DNA of 11,124 nucleotides from Phoronis pallida (taxonomy: Eukaryota; Phoronida; Phoronidae), in the NCBI GenBank assembly GCA_028565715.1, contig JAOXYC010216573.1:1-11124 (forward strand). Direction: 5' to 3'. Positions 1 through 7,869 of the stretch are shown piece by piece. Numbering within the stretch: the first letter of the stretch is position 1; the number at the start of each line of letters is the position of its first letter. Under the pieces are notes generated by a model that was not told where the DNA came from, did no database searches, and saw only the letters and a list, made by a program, of their open reading frames with translations. The position numbers and the translations under genes were made by a program.

Positions 1-2463
1 TTTGTATTATTGAGAATCTTTGATACAAACTTTCCCAAGTTGAAAAGGTTTACATAAAAGTGAGGGTGGGAAGTGTCTGAATCTATCGCAAATACCTTGA
101 AGGGACTGAGGTGTTTTATTTGATTTATTTATTAGCTCAAGGGGCCATTCACATCTTGATCAAGTAGGCAAAGTATCTAATTACATTTATCAAAGAAATA
201 TATATTCAATTTGATAAAAGATATGTAGAAAGGGGTAGCCATTCGGAATTAGGTGATTTCTCTCATGTGCTCCCCAGGGAGTTGAGATGAGCTACAGAGT
301 ACACACATATTCAGAGCTTGGGCAATGAGTGATTTGAATAAAAAAAGTCCTGCAAAAGTACCGTGCAAACTAATGACACAACTTGAATACTTTTTTCATC
401 TGAATCACTTCAAGGGTCCCCCAGATGATGTCACTAGACATTTTATAAGTTTACTCATGATTCCGAAATTGTCAGTGTTTATAAATCAAGAGCAATGTCA
501 AATTTACAAAAATGAAAATATGACCCAATAAAACATTTTGTGACGAATGGGGTGACATTGTCACTTAACATTTGAAAAGTGATAGAAATTGGTAGTTGAG
601 TACTGACAAGTAGCAATTTGGTGACATAATCCATCATATAACAGTAAAAGGAAGATAAAACCCTACATGATGAAACTCAGCTAATACATGGCAAAAATCA
701 GTTAATTGGCCAAAACACAACTGGGGGTGCTAAAGGGATATACGTGATAAACATCATTGAGTTTTCAAAATATTGAGATTATCTTTGTGTCTGAAAAGGG
801 TTTAATAAATATTTCAATATCGGTAAAAATGGGTGCTCACGAAATTTGAAGGAAAGAGCCTTCTTGCATGAAATTGTCATCACATGTTCATGACGACATG
901 TGTTCTGATTAATATGATACTGCTCACAATTATAAACAGTCTTATCGAAAAAACAATTGTGCGACTTACTCAAAGTTTTGTACCTTTAATGTTCATTTAC
1001 GATACAAGTTAGTAATAGCAATTTATGAATTTTGCTACGTAGGGCTATTAAAAATGCTCTTGGTGAAACTGAAAAGCTGACCCTACAAGTAGCATGTCAA
1101 ATCAGTGAGGAGTCTGTAGTAAACACAATCATTGAGACCTCAATGTACAACACAAGCAGTCACATGTGTGTGGAGTCTGCCTTTTTGTCATTAAATTGAG
1201 TCCTCAATACACAAGCATGTAAAATCAGCATGGAAAAATGTGCAGTGCAATACACATCCATTGAGTCCTCAATACAGTCACCCCAATGTATTGTACAGTC
1301 ATTTACAATCACAAGGCTTTTGACAGAAGTCAGTCAGGTACAAGGAATCAATTAGTGGTCAATTATTCACAGTTGCAACTAATGAAGTGAATTACTCTTG
1401 CATCAGTAAATCAGTTAACCTATGAAAATCATATATTGAGCAGGGGAGTTTAAAGGGGGCGGACAATACATAAGAAGTTTAAAAACTCAAAATCAAATTA
1501 GGGTACTGTACAGTCTACACAATAACGTGTTTGGTTGTGGTACTTATGGTTGTTAAAAAATATTCATTTGAATAAAATGAACTCTTGACAATTTTAATTT
1601 TGGGAAGCTTCCAAAAACATCAACTATTTTCATTCATGTCTCAATATTCAAATAATGATTAGATTCTTGTGACTCTTTGAACATAAGGTTGACACAAACT
1701 TCCACTTGAAAATTCACTGATATTTTACTGTGCCATTTAGCAACGAAATAATTCTTCCAGAGTAAGCAAATGAAAAACATTGTAACAGGGAAAAAATGTC
1801 GAATTCAAGTTCATATTGAAGTCAACAAGAATTCAAAATAGGCCAGGTAAATCATTAACGGCACAATTTTAAAGGTAACTTAAAGAAGGAATTTGTAATT
1901 GACAATAGTTTTATGAAAAGAATTTGAAAGTGACATCATTTCAACCTGCGATGAATGATTAGCGTGCCTGAGCATATTAACCCCATCACCCACTAAACAA
2001 TTCAAGTTGAACCAAACTCATCAAATTTATGCAAGAATTTGAGGTCAACATGTAAACAAGAATTTAATGACATTTTATAGTTAACACGTGCCAATTAGTT
2101 TGGATAAACATTGGAACAGGTTTTTCTATAAAACAAGTAAACAAAGTTCAGTTTTTAGGCGAGTTATGGCCACTTTTTTACAAATCCTTGGTTTTGATTT
2201 AAGCCAGGAAAGTATGTGTACAGCACCTTAATTTGAATTTATAGGCAACATACATTGCCGTTAAATCACTAATCAAACTCAATCCAAATATTTGGGGGGG
2301 AAAGGTTGTGACTCTAGCTGGTTAAATTTTAATACTAGTTTTTATGCTTAAAGGAGTGGGTAAATAAATAGTCTGATGATAACAAATTAGTTACAAAGAG
2401 GGAAATTTACTTCGTACACACTCAGTTCATAGTTCCCTAAAACACAAAGTTGAAAATACCTAC
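1..2463. other. Intronic or intergenic DNA without recognisable exons
   Basis: AT-rich sequence downstream of the Ser/Pro-rich exon on the CLASP strand, presumably the rest of the large intron. It holds the 65-base tandem repeat, a GTGACATTGTCAC palindrome at 552-564 and a CACGTG at 2085-2090. Short open frames at 325-531 and 973-779 show no protein-like features. The next CLASP exon was not found here. Confidence 0.6.
1084..1275. repeat. Decayed tandem repeat, about 65-bp unit with palindromic core
   Basis: The 14-base palindromic core ATTGAG(A/T)CCTCAAT occurs at 1131-1144, 1195-1208 and 1260-1273, 64 and 65 bases apart. Between cores, the stretches share ACAAG..GCATGT..AATCAG..GG-type blocks, and a partial unit precedes the first core from about 1084. 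This is best read as three to four diverged units of a minisatellite. No function is apparent. Confidence 0.6.
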
Positions 2464-3034
2464 TTGGCGATAAAACTGGAATGTTGCTTTTTCGTCGGAC
2501 GACAATATTTCCAAACAATGCATTTGGTGTGGTTTTTGTCTTGTCCGCTTTTTCCACAAAATCTTTAGGAGACAGGGGATATGTTGGACTAGAGTAGTCC
2601 GACGTCGGACTAAGCATATCCTGATGACTAGAGTTGCCATGGTGACTAGAGTTTGGAAAATCACCTCTCCTTGGTGACAAGTCCGACGAAGAGCTCCTAG
2701 GGGAAAAAACTGGATTACTATCCTCCGAGTCTTTTCTAGAGGAGGAACGACTGATGGGTTTCTCCGAATAGTCCCCATATGACGATCCCAGATCTGAAAA
2801 CCGTCTTAACCTTGGCTCAACGCCATCATTTAACTCCCCTGGAATGCTTTTAGAATATAAATATTCTGAAGTTCGACGGTCCCTGCCACCAACACTAGTT
2901 TGGCCAGAGTCATGCTGGTGAAATGTTTCCTCATTTTTCTCTCTAGCAGGAATGGTCGTACTGAATAGATTGGCACAGTCCCGATTCAGCTGGTACAGCA
3001 TATTGATGCTGTCTCTAATACTTTTAGCCTCCAT
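2464..3034 (-). CDS. Ser/Pro-rich exon with two SxIP motifs, probable alternative first exon of CLASP
   Basis: An open frame of 190 codons plus 1 nt on the CLASP strand, inside its large intron. The ATG at 3034 has a strong context (ACAATGG), with an in-frame TGA at 3091-3089; the frame opens above the ATG only through a GTG, which is not used as a eukaryotic start. In order it shows an amphipathic start (residues 1-24), a TTIP motif (26-29) followed by basic residues, a Ser/Arg-rich middle (SRSSSRKDSEDS), several Ser-Pro sites including SPRR and SPK, and RRKSNIP (SNIP 183-186) next to the end. S/TxIP near basic residues is the EB1-binding motif found in CLASPs and other +TIPs. A GTAGGT donor at 2463-2458 leaves phase 1, like the last TOG1 exon; GTATTT three bases on is an alternative. 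I found no recognised domain. The link to CLASP is inferred from strand, position, phase and motif type. Confidence 0.6.
2595..2612. repeat. Perfect 18-bp palindrome inside the Ser/Pro-rich exon
   Basis: TAGTCCGACGTCGGACTA is perfectly self-complementary and centred on GACGTC, a CREB/ATF-type core. It lies in the coding frame, encoding part of the Ser-Pro-Thr-Ser-Asp-Tyr stretch. Related GTCCGAC words recur at about 2490 and 2680 in the same exon. Confidence 0.5.
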
Positions 3035-3091
3035 TGTAGTTCGACTATTTGAACACTTTTTGCAAATAAATAAATTCACAACTTCAGATCA

Positions 3092-4897
3092 CACTCCAAA
3101 AAACATGGTGATTTGACTCCATTTTTACCCGTCCCAACACTGTTGCTAAACATCTCCTAAACACGACCTGAACCAGGTCAGAAAAAGTGAATCTAAATGA
3201 GTCTTAACCCAACACAAGACTTGAGGAAAATGTCTTTCCGAAAATAACATTCGATACCCAGAAGTTAATTCAAAACACAAGATTTTACTCCAGCCAGCTT
3301 CTCAATTTACAAGGTTAAATATCAAAACAGCTGACCCAAATGGATTTTTTCAGATGGCTGTCAACGTCTTTATTATCCTGCTGGTTAATTCACAACAATT
3401 TCCTTCATGGTATTTCCTAAAATAATCGGCTAAATTCTCTAGCTCCATAAAAAGTATCAACTCAACACAAAAAATCCACACTCTCGCAAAAAGGCAGCAA
3501 GTCAACTCAACCTAATCCAGGTGAATTAAATATAGAAGTTTGATAATTAACCAACAGGTAAACCACACAATTGATCACATAATCCTGTTTGCATTTGCTG
3601 AATTGGCATTTGCTCATTCAAATACACCAGCTGAATGTCCGCACCTTATCTGGACATCAAAAGCTACAAGTATAAAATAGGTGGGCTTGAGTTGATTCTC
3701 CTTTATAAACTTGCAGCTTTGTACTAAGTTAACACTTGAAAAGGTTACATAATGTTATTCAATGTCCTTAAATGTGTATTCATCGCCTTCTTTGCTCAAA
3801 ACACAGCAGATATGAATGAATGTACTCCCTTGGATTAACTGATCCTTTGAGTGCCTTAGGTATCTCAGTTTGTGTCAAAGGATGTGATCCTGTGCTCCTC
3901 TCTGAATGGGGGATTATTGTATCAACAATGACAGCAGCCGTAATATCCTGTCCCAGTTTAGTTTATATCAACGCTGCCTGAGATGTGTCAATAGTGTCAT
4001 CCCCGACCAACGCTAAGAAATGAATAATTCATGAAGAACATTCAGTTGTTCCTGTTCAGTAATCAGATCAATGAATTAATTAACAACATTCATTCATCCT
4101 CGTTTCAACACTGATTACTGTTCCTCAATGGTGTCAAAATCTGACTCTTTTAGTCGCACAGTTCTATTTCAATTCTGTCCTCTTCAGTAATTTGATCAAT
4201 GTACTATTAAGATATATCCTTATAGGCTAAATGAACCAACCACATTGTCAAAATTGGAAATTAAAAAAATGGCATAACCCACAATGCCCTGTCAGATGTT
4301 ATCTTCTGCAGACAACAGGGGATGAGTTGATCTACAGCCACAGTCACTTGCACTATAAATTCACAAGTTATAGCACCTTGTACGAAATAACCTCTGTGCT
4401 TCACTAGTTATGTTAATTGCTCCTGGTACCTACAATTACTTTACCAGTCTTTGATGAGTCAAACTGATAATTCCCGTCTGTTATATAATTCCGTTGTTGT
4501 CAGACATCAATAAAAGTACATCAAGCAGAGAGAAATGTAACACACACAAACAGACGCCAACTGCCTCTTCTTATAAATCATTCATGTGCAAAGAACTTGA
4601 TATAATGTCATCTGATCATCTCCTACCCAGTTTCATGAATGGACTATAATGACCAGTTGTAGCGCCAAATATCCACACCACCTCATTTAAGTATCCCGAG
4701 GGCAGATGATTTACAAATAGTTCACTGTCATAATAATATCATGTGAGCTTATGAAAGTTTACACCAAGGCACAACAGTCACTAGGATATCCCATGTAATT
4801 AAACATGACATCAAATCACCAACATTAAAACATTCTTAATCAGAGATTATAAATCCTCTAAATTGACCAGCTCTACATTCTTGGGATCCGATTGCCA
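3092..4897. other. Non-coding DNA upstream of the Ser/Pro-rich exon
   Basis: This stretch would contain the promoter if the Ser/Pro-rich exon is a first exon. No TATA box sits at a fitting distance; the nearest TATAAAG on the minus strand is near 3700. It contains the perfect palindrome GACCTG-AAC-CAGGTC at 3165-3179, the spaced direct repeat at 4050-4201, and a CCCACAATGCCCTGTC stretch at 4278-4293 similar to the ZNF143/STAF motif. Confidence 0.5.
4050..4201. repeat. Spaced direct repeat with an inverted partial copy
   Basis: Two 24-base copies of TCCT-TTCAGTAAT-GATCAATG type lie at 4050-4073 and 4178-4201 and match at 21 positions. A partial inverted copy, CTGATTACTG, lies between them at 4111-4120. 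The cores (CAGTAATC, GATCAATG) resemble homeodomain-type sites, but a regulatory role is only a guess. Confidence 0.4.
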
Positions 4898-4913
4898 CCA
4901 ATGCAAATATTGG
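4898..4913. promoter_or_regulatory. Opposed CCAAT boxes flanking an octamer-like site
   Basis: The sequence CCAATGCAAATATTGG has a CCAAT box at 4898-4902, an ATGCAAAT octamer (POU-factor type) overlapping it at 4901-4908, and a reversed CCAAT (ATTGG) at 4909-4913. It lies about 65 to 80 bases upstream of the candidate plus-strand ATG at 4976, a spacing usual for NF-Y sites in core promoters. No TATA box was seen between it and the ATG. A promoter role is inferred only. Confidence 0.3.
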
Positions 4914-4975
4914 CTTTCCGTCCTGGCACCATTCAAGGCAAGACTAGAGTCACAATAATCCTTTGAGAAACGGAA

Positions 4976-5112
4976 ATGAAAAGAAAATCTTCTACTGTTG
5001 CTGCTAAAAAGTCTGATGTTAAAGTCCCAAATGTAACTGAAAAAAATCCACCAATAAAAGCAGCTTCAAAATTGAGTTCCACTCCTTACTTCCGTGATTT
5101 CTTGAACCATAT
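4976..5112 (+). CDS. Candidate first exon of an unidentified plus-strand gene
   Basis: A 46-codon frame begins at ATG 4976 (G at -3), 10 bases after an in-frame TGA at 4964-4966, and meets a full-consensus GTAAGT donor at 5113-5118. If the donor is not used, the frame ends at TAA 5114. The peptide starts MKRKSSTVAAKKSDVKV, stays Lys/Ser/Pro-rich and ends SSTPYFRDFLNH, a basic, probably disordered tail then a short aromatic motif, as in many nuclear proteins. About 70 bases upstream is a pair of opposed CCAAT boxes around an octamer-like ATGCAAAT. I do not recognise the protein, and I found no convincing second exon: the AG after 5160 giving the right phase meets a stop after about 17 codons. 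A chance frame, or an antisense or nested gene inside the CLASP intron, are both possible. Confidence 0.3.
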
Positions 5113-5148
5113 GTAAGTTGGAAGTCTATTTTCCTGTTTGATATATTA

Positions 5149-5436
5149 AACGTCACCAATCGTCATTCTCAGGTGATCCGGGTCAGCAAGTCAGTAGGAG
5201 AGAAACAAAGCTTAACAATGCTCAGGCATGCGAACAATTGATCAGTGTTGCTTGGAAAATGGAAACCCGGCACGGCAACCGACAATCGTATTATGATTGA
5301 AACATTACACCCCCTTAACACAGCGACGACATAGTGAAATCGGGACACACTGGGACATGTTCACGGTATGGTGATTGCACACAATCCAGCCTTTGTTTAA
5401 GATCACTTTTGCCGACAATAGAAATGTGAACTATCG
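5149..5436. promoter_or_regulatory. CpG-richer patch
   Basis: About 14 CpG dinucleotides fall in these 290 bases, whereas most of the surrounding intron has few, and the local GC content is visibly higher. It holds runs such as CCCGGCACGGCAACCGAC. Neither strand gives a long open frame here. It begins shortly after the candidate donor at 5113. It may be a promoter-proximal region, a conserved regulatory element or an undetected exon; the sequence does not decide between these. Confidence 0.3.
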
Positions 5437-6978
5437 CATTGCAGTAATTTATAATCCTTTGTTGTCCAGTAAATTATAAATTGATATCAACTTGAGTGGC
5501 TTTACGGTAAGCAATCTCAACTCTTAACAGTACTGAGACATCTCCAGGCCATCTGTTCACATAATTAATTACATAAGAGGATAAATAAATCTTATACAAC
5601 ATAAAAGGCCTAAATGTCAATCATTAATGTCGGATAATTACCCTATGACCATTTTCCTAATTACTATGTGGTTTATTAATTGGTGTATAACACCTTTATA
5701 AGACATGTGTTAGACAGTAGCACAGGACAGTTACCTGTCAATCACTGGGTTACTGGATGACAGTATGGAATCAAATTAAATTTTTACTGTCACATTTTAT
5801 GTAATCCAATTAAAATGAAGTTTCCAGATAGATGAATGAAGCCAGCTCTTAAAACATTCATTTTATCCACATAACTCAATCGGTGTTAATATTATTTTTT
5901 TAATAAATCTATCCTATTGAACATCCTTTAGCAAAATTAGGAGCCTACAGTCCCCTTTCTCAGAATTAAATTTATACATTTACCAAACATTTTCTATTAT
6001 TGATTTTTCTAGAAAAATACACAATTTTCTCACCCTTCTTTGTACTCCAGAGTAAGAATAAAATCTGTTCTTCAAAAACAATGACTTTAACTAACTTATG
6101 TTTCTGAGACTAATCGTTCTACAAATTTCTCAAAATGCATAATTCTTAGTGTAAAATGACATTTGATCTTTTGATCAATGGTTCACTTGACACATTTGTC
6201 ACAGAACAATGTTAAATCAACAAAGCTGGTTCTTTCTGTTTTCAAGAATAACAATTACACAGGCTTGCAAAACTCTTTTACATGTGAATTGCCATTCAGA
6301 TAATTCAACAAAACTTGTTGTGTACAGTGACATCTATTGAGCATATCCTTTTCATTTACACCAACCTAGGAACATTTTTGTAGGATAAATGCCAAACTTT
6401 CTAGATATCTTATCAATAAATGGCAAATCTAATTCAGCAGCAAACACCACTGTGTACAATTCCACCTTTTGGGTGAATAAGTAACTAATCATTTTCATTC
6501 TCAGACATAAAGAATGAGTTGTAGGCAAACTGCCAAACTTAATAATAACAGGTTTGGGGAAAAAATAAGTGGGTAAAGATAATGAGATCACAGGAGACAT
6601 TAATGTTATGCCATTTAACACATTCTTATATCAAATATAGACTTTCTAACCTTGAAAAATATCCTTAGACAAGATTGTGAGCATTCAGTTCCTGCAGCCC
6701 AACAAGAAGCTCATGTGTAATCGGTATCACAACTATGTTTTGAGTGTTAACATGATATTAATTTCATTTTTTTTATTGGACAATGAAATATTTTGATGAT
6801 CATATTTCCTTCTTTGTTATGATGGACATGGTGGATGTAAAAGGGAAATACCATCATCATGACCAGTTAGAAGACGGAATGAAAAATATTTCTTTTCATT
6901 TAATTTAGCATGTTTATCAAATTTAGTAAAGGCTAGTTAAGAGTGACTCAGTTCAGCTTCAGTTCAAAGAACACTCAC
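5437..6978. other. CLASP intron following the last TOG1 exon
   Basis: AT-rich non-coding sequence. The part at 5570-5815 is dense in TAATTA-type and TGACAG-type words, including the exact PBX-MEIS site. The 89-codon frame at 6621-6352 opens with GTG and resembles no family I know. Nothing else recognisable was seen. Confidence 0.6.
5735..5744 (-). promoter_or_regulatory. PBX-MEIS composite binding site
   Basis: The minus strand reads TGATTGACAG, which is exactly the consensus for a PBX:MEIS/PREP heterodimer. Additional MEIS-type TGACAG/CTGTCA cores occur at about 5757 and 5788, and TAATTA-type homeodomain cores lie in the preceding 170 bases. About 0.02 exact copies of this 10-mer would be expected by chance in both strands of this window at equal base frequencies. 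Function as an intronic enhancer is inference. Confidence 0.4.
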
Positions 6979-7147
6979 TCAGATCGGCGGTTGCCACCAT
7001 ATTCCCAGACCGTTTCACGTCATCCATTCTCGTCATGATGATGTTCATCTTGTGCTGTGGGAGGTCTTTCCTCCCCAGGTCGAGGCGTACACGCTCACCC
7101 ACATGACGGTAGATCTCGACTAGTGTGTTGATAGCCTGCTCTCTCAC
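6979..7147 (-). CDS. CLASP: CLASP TOG1 last exon
   Basis: This 169-nt exon (56 codons plus 1 nt) closes TOG domain 1. It reads VREQAINTLVEIYRHVGERV followed by RLDLGRKDLPQ and, near its end, MDDVKRSGNM. The IYRHVGERVR signature and the KKGLPQ/KSGNM pattern are near-diagnostic of CLASP1/2. The acceptor is CTACAATAG (AG at 7149-7148) in phase 0. The best donor is GTGAGT at 6978-6973, leaving phase 1 (CTG A|). A weaker GTGTTC donor four bases later is possible. In vertebrates the junction at this position is where isoforms with and without TOG1 diverge, so the phase-1 end here should be the junction to the shared downstream exon. That exon is not in the window, so the intron exceeds 6.9 kb or is interrupted by the Ser/Pro-rich exon at 3034-2464. 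Confidence 0.95.
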
Positions 7148-7408
7148 CTATTGTAGAAGAAAGAATTCATTACAATTATAATATTTTTAACGTTTTAAAA
7201 AACGTCAAAATGTTTGACAGTAAATAATGATGGCAATGGAGCTATTGATTGAAGATAGACATAACGTAGTAAATGAATTGAGCAGTAGAATGGGCGTTGC
7301 TTAAAATGTTTAGCAACAAGCTGCCAATGTCAGCGACTTTTCCAACTGTGCATTTGGTTTTATTTTGATTTCATACCTAGTCATCATTCTTTACTCAACA
7401 TAGTTTTT

Positions 7409-7605
7409 ATAAATATTGAAAAGACCGAAAAATTCGAAAAGGGTCTGGGAATCGAACCCAGGCCTTCTGATTGCTGGTCAGATAGTCTACCACTAAACTA
7501 ACCCACTCCTACTTATTTCTGTGGTAGAGTATCTGACCGGCAATCAGGAGGCCTGGGTTTGATTCCCAAACCCGTTCCGAATTTTTCTGTCTTTTCAATA
7601 TTTAT
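7409..7605. repeat. Long inverted repeat formed by two head-to-head SINEs
   Basis: The arms 7409-7493 and 7521-7605 are 85 bases each and complementary at 77 positions with no gap, separated by a 27-base spacer. In the CLASP pre-mRNA this would form a long, nearly perfect hairpin inside the intron between the third and fourth TOG1 exons of the window. Mismatches are spread along the arms (8 of 85), so it arose from two separate insertions or an old fold-back event rather than a very recent duplication. Confidence 0.85.
7438..7507 (-). repeat. tRNA-derived SINE head, copy 1
   Basis: The minus strand folds as an almost complete 70-nt tRNA: acceptor AGTGGGT pairing with ACCCTTT with one mismatch and one wobble, D-arm with the box A sequence TTAGTTTAGTGGTAGA, a perfect anticodon stem TCTGA/TCAGA, and a perfect T stem CTGGG/CCCAG around TTCGATT (box B GGTTCGATTCC). 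The anticodon position reads AGC, but base 33 is C rather than the near-universal T, and the body most resembles Gly or Asp tRNAs. A similar tail continues to about 7409, and a second copy shares the same tail. It is therefore a SINE head rather than a working tRNA gene, although a TTTT run follows the acceptor stem. Confidence 0.75.
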
Positions 7606-7640
7606 CACTTTCTGCCAGTAAAGCATACATTTATTTGTAT
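7521..7640 (+). repeat. tRNA-derived SINE, copy 2 (5'-truncated)
   Basis: This plus-strand copy starts at GTGGTAGAG within box A, so about 14 bases of the tRNA head are missing. It carries the anticodon arm (loop reading GGC at the anticodon position), box B as GGTTTGATTCC with one change, and then a 65-base unrelated tail ending TTTATTTGTAT. The 3' limit at 7640 is set by comparison with the third copy at 9420-9361, where similarity stops at the same base. The full element would be only about 134 bases, short for a SINE. Confidence 0.72.
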
Positions 7641-7793
7641 TCGAATTTTTATAACAAACTCAAGACCACCAGCCTGCTTTACAAGTTTACCATTATAATT
7701 CATAAATCAAAGAGACCATTTTTATTCTTAGCGCAACCGTTTTTGTAGATTGAGTAATTGATTGATGAAGATGGTTGAGGATTCAACACTCAC

Positions 7794-7869
7794 CTGACTA
7801 TTCTGATCCTCCAGAAGCTGAACAACAGAAGGCACCAACTTACTCAACGTTAAACTTTTAGCACCATAA
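7794..7869 (-). CDS. CLASP: CLASP TOG1 exon (third in window)
   Basis: This 76-nt exon (1 nt plus 25 codons) enters in phase 2 after a TTTTCCAG acceptor (AG at 7871-7870) and leaves in phase 0 at a GTGAGT donor (7793-7788). Its first T completes a Tyr codon begun in the previous exon. It then reads YGAKSLTLSKLVPSVVQLLE and DQNSQ. Vertebrate CLASPs have GAQTLTLSKIVPHICNLLGDPNSQ here, so the TLSK-[LI]-VP core and the terminal NSQ are conserved, and the exon boundary falls just before the VR of the next HEAT turn. This is the second-to-last helical pair of TOG1. The match across both junctions confirms the exon chain despite the small exon size. Confidence 0.93.

Noticed and set aside
325-531. 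68-codon plus-strand frame starting at ATG 325
   Set aside because: No recognisable motif, no splice or promoter context, and composition matches the surrounding AT-rich DNA. The AATAAA near its end is expected by chance here.
779-973. 64-codon minus-strand frame
   Set aside because: Cys/His/Asn-rich low-quality translation with no family likeness and no supporting splice sites.
2437-2778. 113-codon minus-strand frame overlapping the Ser/Pro exon
   Set aside because: Out-of-frame shadow of the longer frame, which has the better start, upstream stop and SxIP motifs.
3035-3079. An N-terminal extension of the Ser/Pro frame reading NLFICKKCSNS, resembling the cysteine-bearing start of vertebrate CLASP2 beta
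   Set aside because: The codon at 3079-3077 is GTG, not ATG, so it cannot be a normal eukaryotic start. The likeness of the two cysteines would only matter if the exon is a cassette spliced at 3081.
3165-3179. GACCTG-AAC-CAGGTC palindrome as a nuclear receptor everted repeat
   Set aside because: Only one half-site (AGGTCA) is complete and the spacing is not one I can tie firmly to a receptor type; kept only as a note on the region.
5160-5230. A second exon for the plus-strand candidate gene after the AG at about 5187
   Set aside because: It has the right phase but reaches a stop after about 17 codons and shows no protein-like conservation pattern or good polypyrimidine tract.
6352-6621. 89-codon minus-strand frame within the CLASP intron
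   Set aside because: It opens with GTG, has no strong Kozak ATG, lacks matched splice sites in the CLASP phase and resembles no family I know; a transposon remnant cannot be excluded.
7438-7507. A functional tRNA-Ala(AGC) gene with a TTTT terminator
   Set aside because: Base 33 is C, the acceptor stem has a mismatch, the arms resemble Gly/Asp tRNAs, and the same head with a shared tail occurs in a second copy. A SINE explains all of this better.
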